Shown here: positions 61,868 through 64,000 of the stretch, one piece after another | How the letters are laid out: the number at the start of each line of letters is the position of its first letter | How positions within the stretch are numbered: the first letter of the stretch is position 1 | DNA from: Malus domestica | Lineage: Eukaryota > Streptophyta > Magnoliopsida > Rosales > Rosaceae | DNA length: 64,000 nucleotides | Assembly (NCBI RefSeq): GCF_042453785.1 | Contig: NC_091675.1 | Location: 32,964,501 to 33,028,500 of the forward strand | Direction: 5' to 3' | Program-made: the position numbers and the translations under genes | The notes under the pieces: model-generated | What the model was told of the DNA's origin: nothing | The model's input: only the letters and a program-made list of their open reading frames with translations | The model's database searches: none

Positions 61868-61897
61868 TCACACACTTTGTGTGCGCCCATATGCTAG
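61868..61897 (+). mobile_element. Helitron-like 3' terminus (1)
   Basis: A palindrome CACACACTTTGTGTG (61869-61883) is followed 10 bases later by CTAG (61894-61897) and T. Hairpin plus CTRR before T is the 3' end signature of plant Helitrons. The matching 5' end is not fixed. Confidence 0.5.
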
Positions 61898-62170
61898 TTT
61901 TATTAAGAGAAGAGCCCTTGTTAACTTTTTTTCCCCACTTTTTCCAATTCTGCCCCCACTTTTGAATTCACAATATTGACATGAAGAAGGCAAAATAGTA
62001 ATTTTATACCTTTTGACAAAATGACAACCATATCCCTATTTTTCTATTTTACCCTTTTTATACTTATTTTTTCAATTTTACCCTCACTTTTGATACACAA
62101 TATTTACATAAGGAGGACAAAACAGTAATTATGTAATATTAAAAAAATATGTACTTATTAAAAAAAATTG

Positions 62171-62202
62171 TTCACACACACAAAGTGTGTGCTCTCTACT
62201 AG
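62171..62202 (+). mobile_element. Helitron-like 3' terminus (2)
   Basis: Palindromic CACACACAAAGTGTGTG at 62174-62190, then CTCTCTA and CTAG (62199-62202) before T. It is about 305 bp after the first terminus and both are followed by TTTTATT, suggesting sister non-autonomous elements inserted in series. Confidence 0.5.
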
Positions 62203-62508
62203 TTTTATTTATGATAAGTGTTACAGAACTCTCTTAAAAATGAGACTCTGTCACCTTAATTTTTTTAGCACAATATTTTATAATATTAGGACAGAAATTG
62301 ACATTAAATTGTTAGGTGATAGTGAGTTCCTAGAAAGTCCCATTTTAAAAAAAGGTAATGCTAAAAAAATTAAATTTGTTTGTAAACTAAATAACATGAA
62401 AATTGATGATTAAGTTATTACTTAAGCGTTGATAAACGTGCTCATTCCTATTGGTGACAAATCATTTATTTTATAAATTTGTTTACAAAGTTAGTCTCTT
62501 AGCATTAC

Positions 62509-64000
62509 TGACACACCCCGTCCCGAAGGAGGGCATGCTGGCCGTCACGTGAGAGTGACGTAACCATTTGCACAGTACGGAAGCTTTAAGATACAATTTA
62601 TAAGTTGATAGACCCGAAGGTGAGTCCTAATTTTGTCCAATCTGTCAGAACATCGTCGAATTCCTCGTAGCCACCACACCTCAGCTATTCTTTAACCTGG
62701 AGGGGCGCAAAATCAAAATTGAGTGGGTCAGTAAAACAATTCTTTTCCAAATCCAAATCCAAACATTTCTCAAAACGTTGTAACCCCTCTCCGTAAAACC
62801 TGTATACTTTCCCAGAATGTAAAATATAAATATACATATATATTCTCAAAACTTCATTTTTACTATCTCAACATTTTTCTTTATCAATCATGCCATGCCA
62901 TGTCTAATTCAACAGTTAAATATGGATGCATCAACAATAATCATATCAGGTGCAAGAAAGTAATCAACCGGAGGCCCTCTAATAGCCTGTACGGTTGAAC
63001 CTAGAGCTCAAAATCTATCACTATCACTCTACCGGAGTCACCTCTGTGACCCGTCCGGCCTTCTGCACACAAGTTACGCTCTAGTGCTTTCTCATTAATC
63101 ATCTGTGCACATAATCTAAGGTCACCCACCAGTCGAAATCTCACTAACACTCTTCGACTGGCCCGTCGCACCCACTCCGCGTGGACTGTGCGACCAGCAT
63201 CTACTTGGATCCAAGGCGAGCGTGCGATGCGGTGAATACTATAAGCACTAAACCAAGGTGCAGGATTTGAGCTCAATATACATCAACATCATCATAACAG
63301 TAATTAAATACTCACCTGATACTCACCTGTGCGTCCGCCGCAACATTCATTCATATGCATCATATATCTCAAATCATACTTTTCATATCATTTCATGCAT
63401 GGCAATTCAATTTACATTTCCATATATATTTCATATACTTCTATGCATGATCTTTCAATTCACGTTTTCATATCATTCTATATACCTTTCATTTAAAACA
63501 TAATTTCATTCTAATTCAATTTCTGGGAAAGCGTCAAGTATATATATATACGGAAAACAAAACTGCCCACTCACATATTACATCGACGTCTCGTAAGTCC
63601 CTGAGCATCCCTTGGCCATGCCCGATGCCCGCATAAACCTCACCTATACAAAAGTAACCATTTTGACGTTATTTAACGCCTAACCCAAATCTTAGTTAAT
63701 AACTCCTCATATATTGCTCAAATTGGGTATATGAATATACCACCGTGACCTACACAACCTCAGGATCATCCCCATATTTTTAAAATAATTTTTGGAGGTC
63801 TCACGCGCCCCCACGCGCCTGACGTGTCACGGACCTACGCGCCCCCACGCGCGGCCACGTGACATGCACACAGACGGCTACAGTGAATGGCGTTAGGGCA
63901 TATTCCGTTAAATCCTAGCATTTTCCGTTAAATATCCAACGGTAACGGTAACGGCGTTGGCATATTCCGTCAGTTTTGACGGAATATTCCCTGTCTTCTC
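62509..64000 (+). mobile_element. Gypsy-like LTR start (runs off right edge)
   Basis: Begins TGACACACCCCGTCCC, the plant gypsy-type LTR start, and continues to the window end. It is related to the left-edge LTR read in reverse. Includes a GC-rich duplicated CACGCGCCCCCACGCGC at about 63802 and 63836. No convincing coding sequence; the open frame at 63001-63276 is LTR. Confidence 0.65.

Overview
This is a plant nuclear window. It has split genes with GT-AG introns, AT-rich intergenic DNA, and nested plant LTR retrotransposons (Ty3/gypsy Athila type, Ty1/copia, a Cassandra solo LTR carrying 5S rRNA sequence). The repeat families and gene sequences look like Rosaceae, probably the apple/pear group; that assignment is from recognition, not a search. 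Most of the window is transposable element. Only three convincing host genes are present.

Left part (1-24.4 kb). A minus-strand gypsy-like LTR end (1-1219) holds a Cassandra solo LTR (571-864, TSD tataa). A PIF/Harbinger-like MITE follows (1412-2218, TSD TTA). Next is a coding-less TRIM/LARD-type element arranged LTR - internal - LTR - partial internal (2227-21087). Its second LTR was split by a 15.1-kb Athila-type element (4468-19587). That element has LTRs about 1.1% diverged by hand count, broken gag-pol on the minus strand, and between integrase and the 3' LTR an intact 210-codon ORF in antisense, with a 90-bp repeat array and a TATA-like motif upstream. Degraded MITE, TRIM-family and LINE fragments fill 21.5-24.4 kb.

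Middle part (25-47 kb). A very young copia element (25082-31384, TSD cgtac, 1327-codon open polyprotein, LTRs differing at about two bases plus TA-repeat length) sits 315 bp upstream of the start codon of an ABCG half-transporter (31700-36181, 8 exons, 740 aa). Intron 1 of that gene contains a hAT-like MITE with another MITE inside it. After it come a broken S-locus-lectin receptor-kinase fragment (about 36.8-37.3 kb) and a copia 3' remnant (39.1 kb). The nuclear poly(A)-binding protein gene PABN follows (39895-44173, 6 exons, 220 aa).

Right part (47-64 kb). A CTAGGCG-rich hAT-like MITE was split by an old, broken copia element (47305-57593, TSD tgcat). That copia itself took two solo LTRs: an Angela-like one (49737-51623, TSD aatga) inside pol, and one of the TRIM family (54868-56077) in the leader. 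A plastid class II DAHP synthase gene lies beyond on the minus strand (58358-61186, 5 exons, 531 aa, first step of the shikimate pathway). Two Helitron-like 3' ends follow (61.9 and 62.2 kb), then the start of a plus-strand gypsy-like LTR (62509 to the window end) that is a distant relative of the one at the left edge.

The three host genes are unrelated in function: lipid/cuticle-type export, nuclear poly(A) tail control, and aromatic amino-acid synthesis. The most unusual structures are the antisense ORF module in the Athila element, the fresh copia in the ABCG promoter, and the MITE ending about 14 bp before an ABCG splice acceptor.
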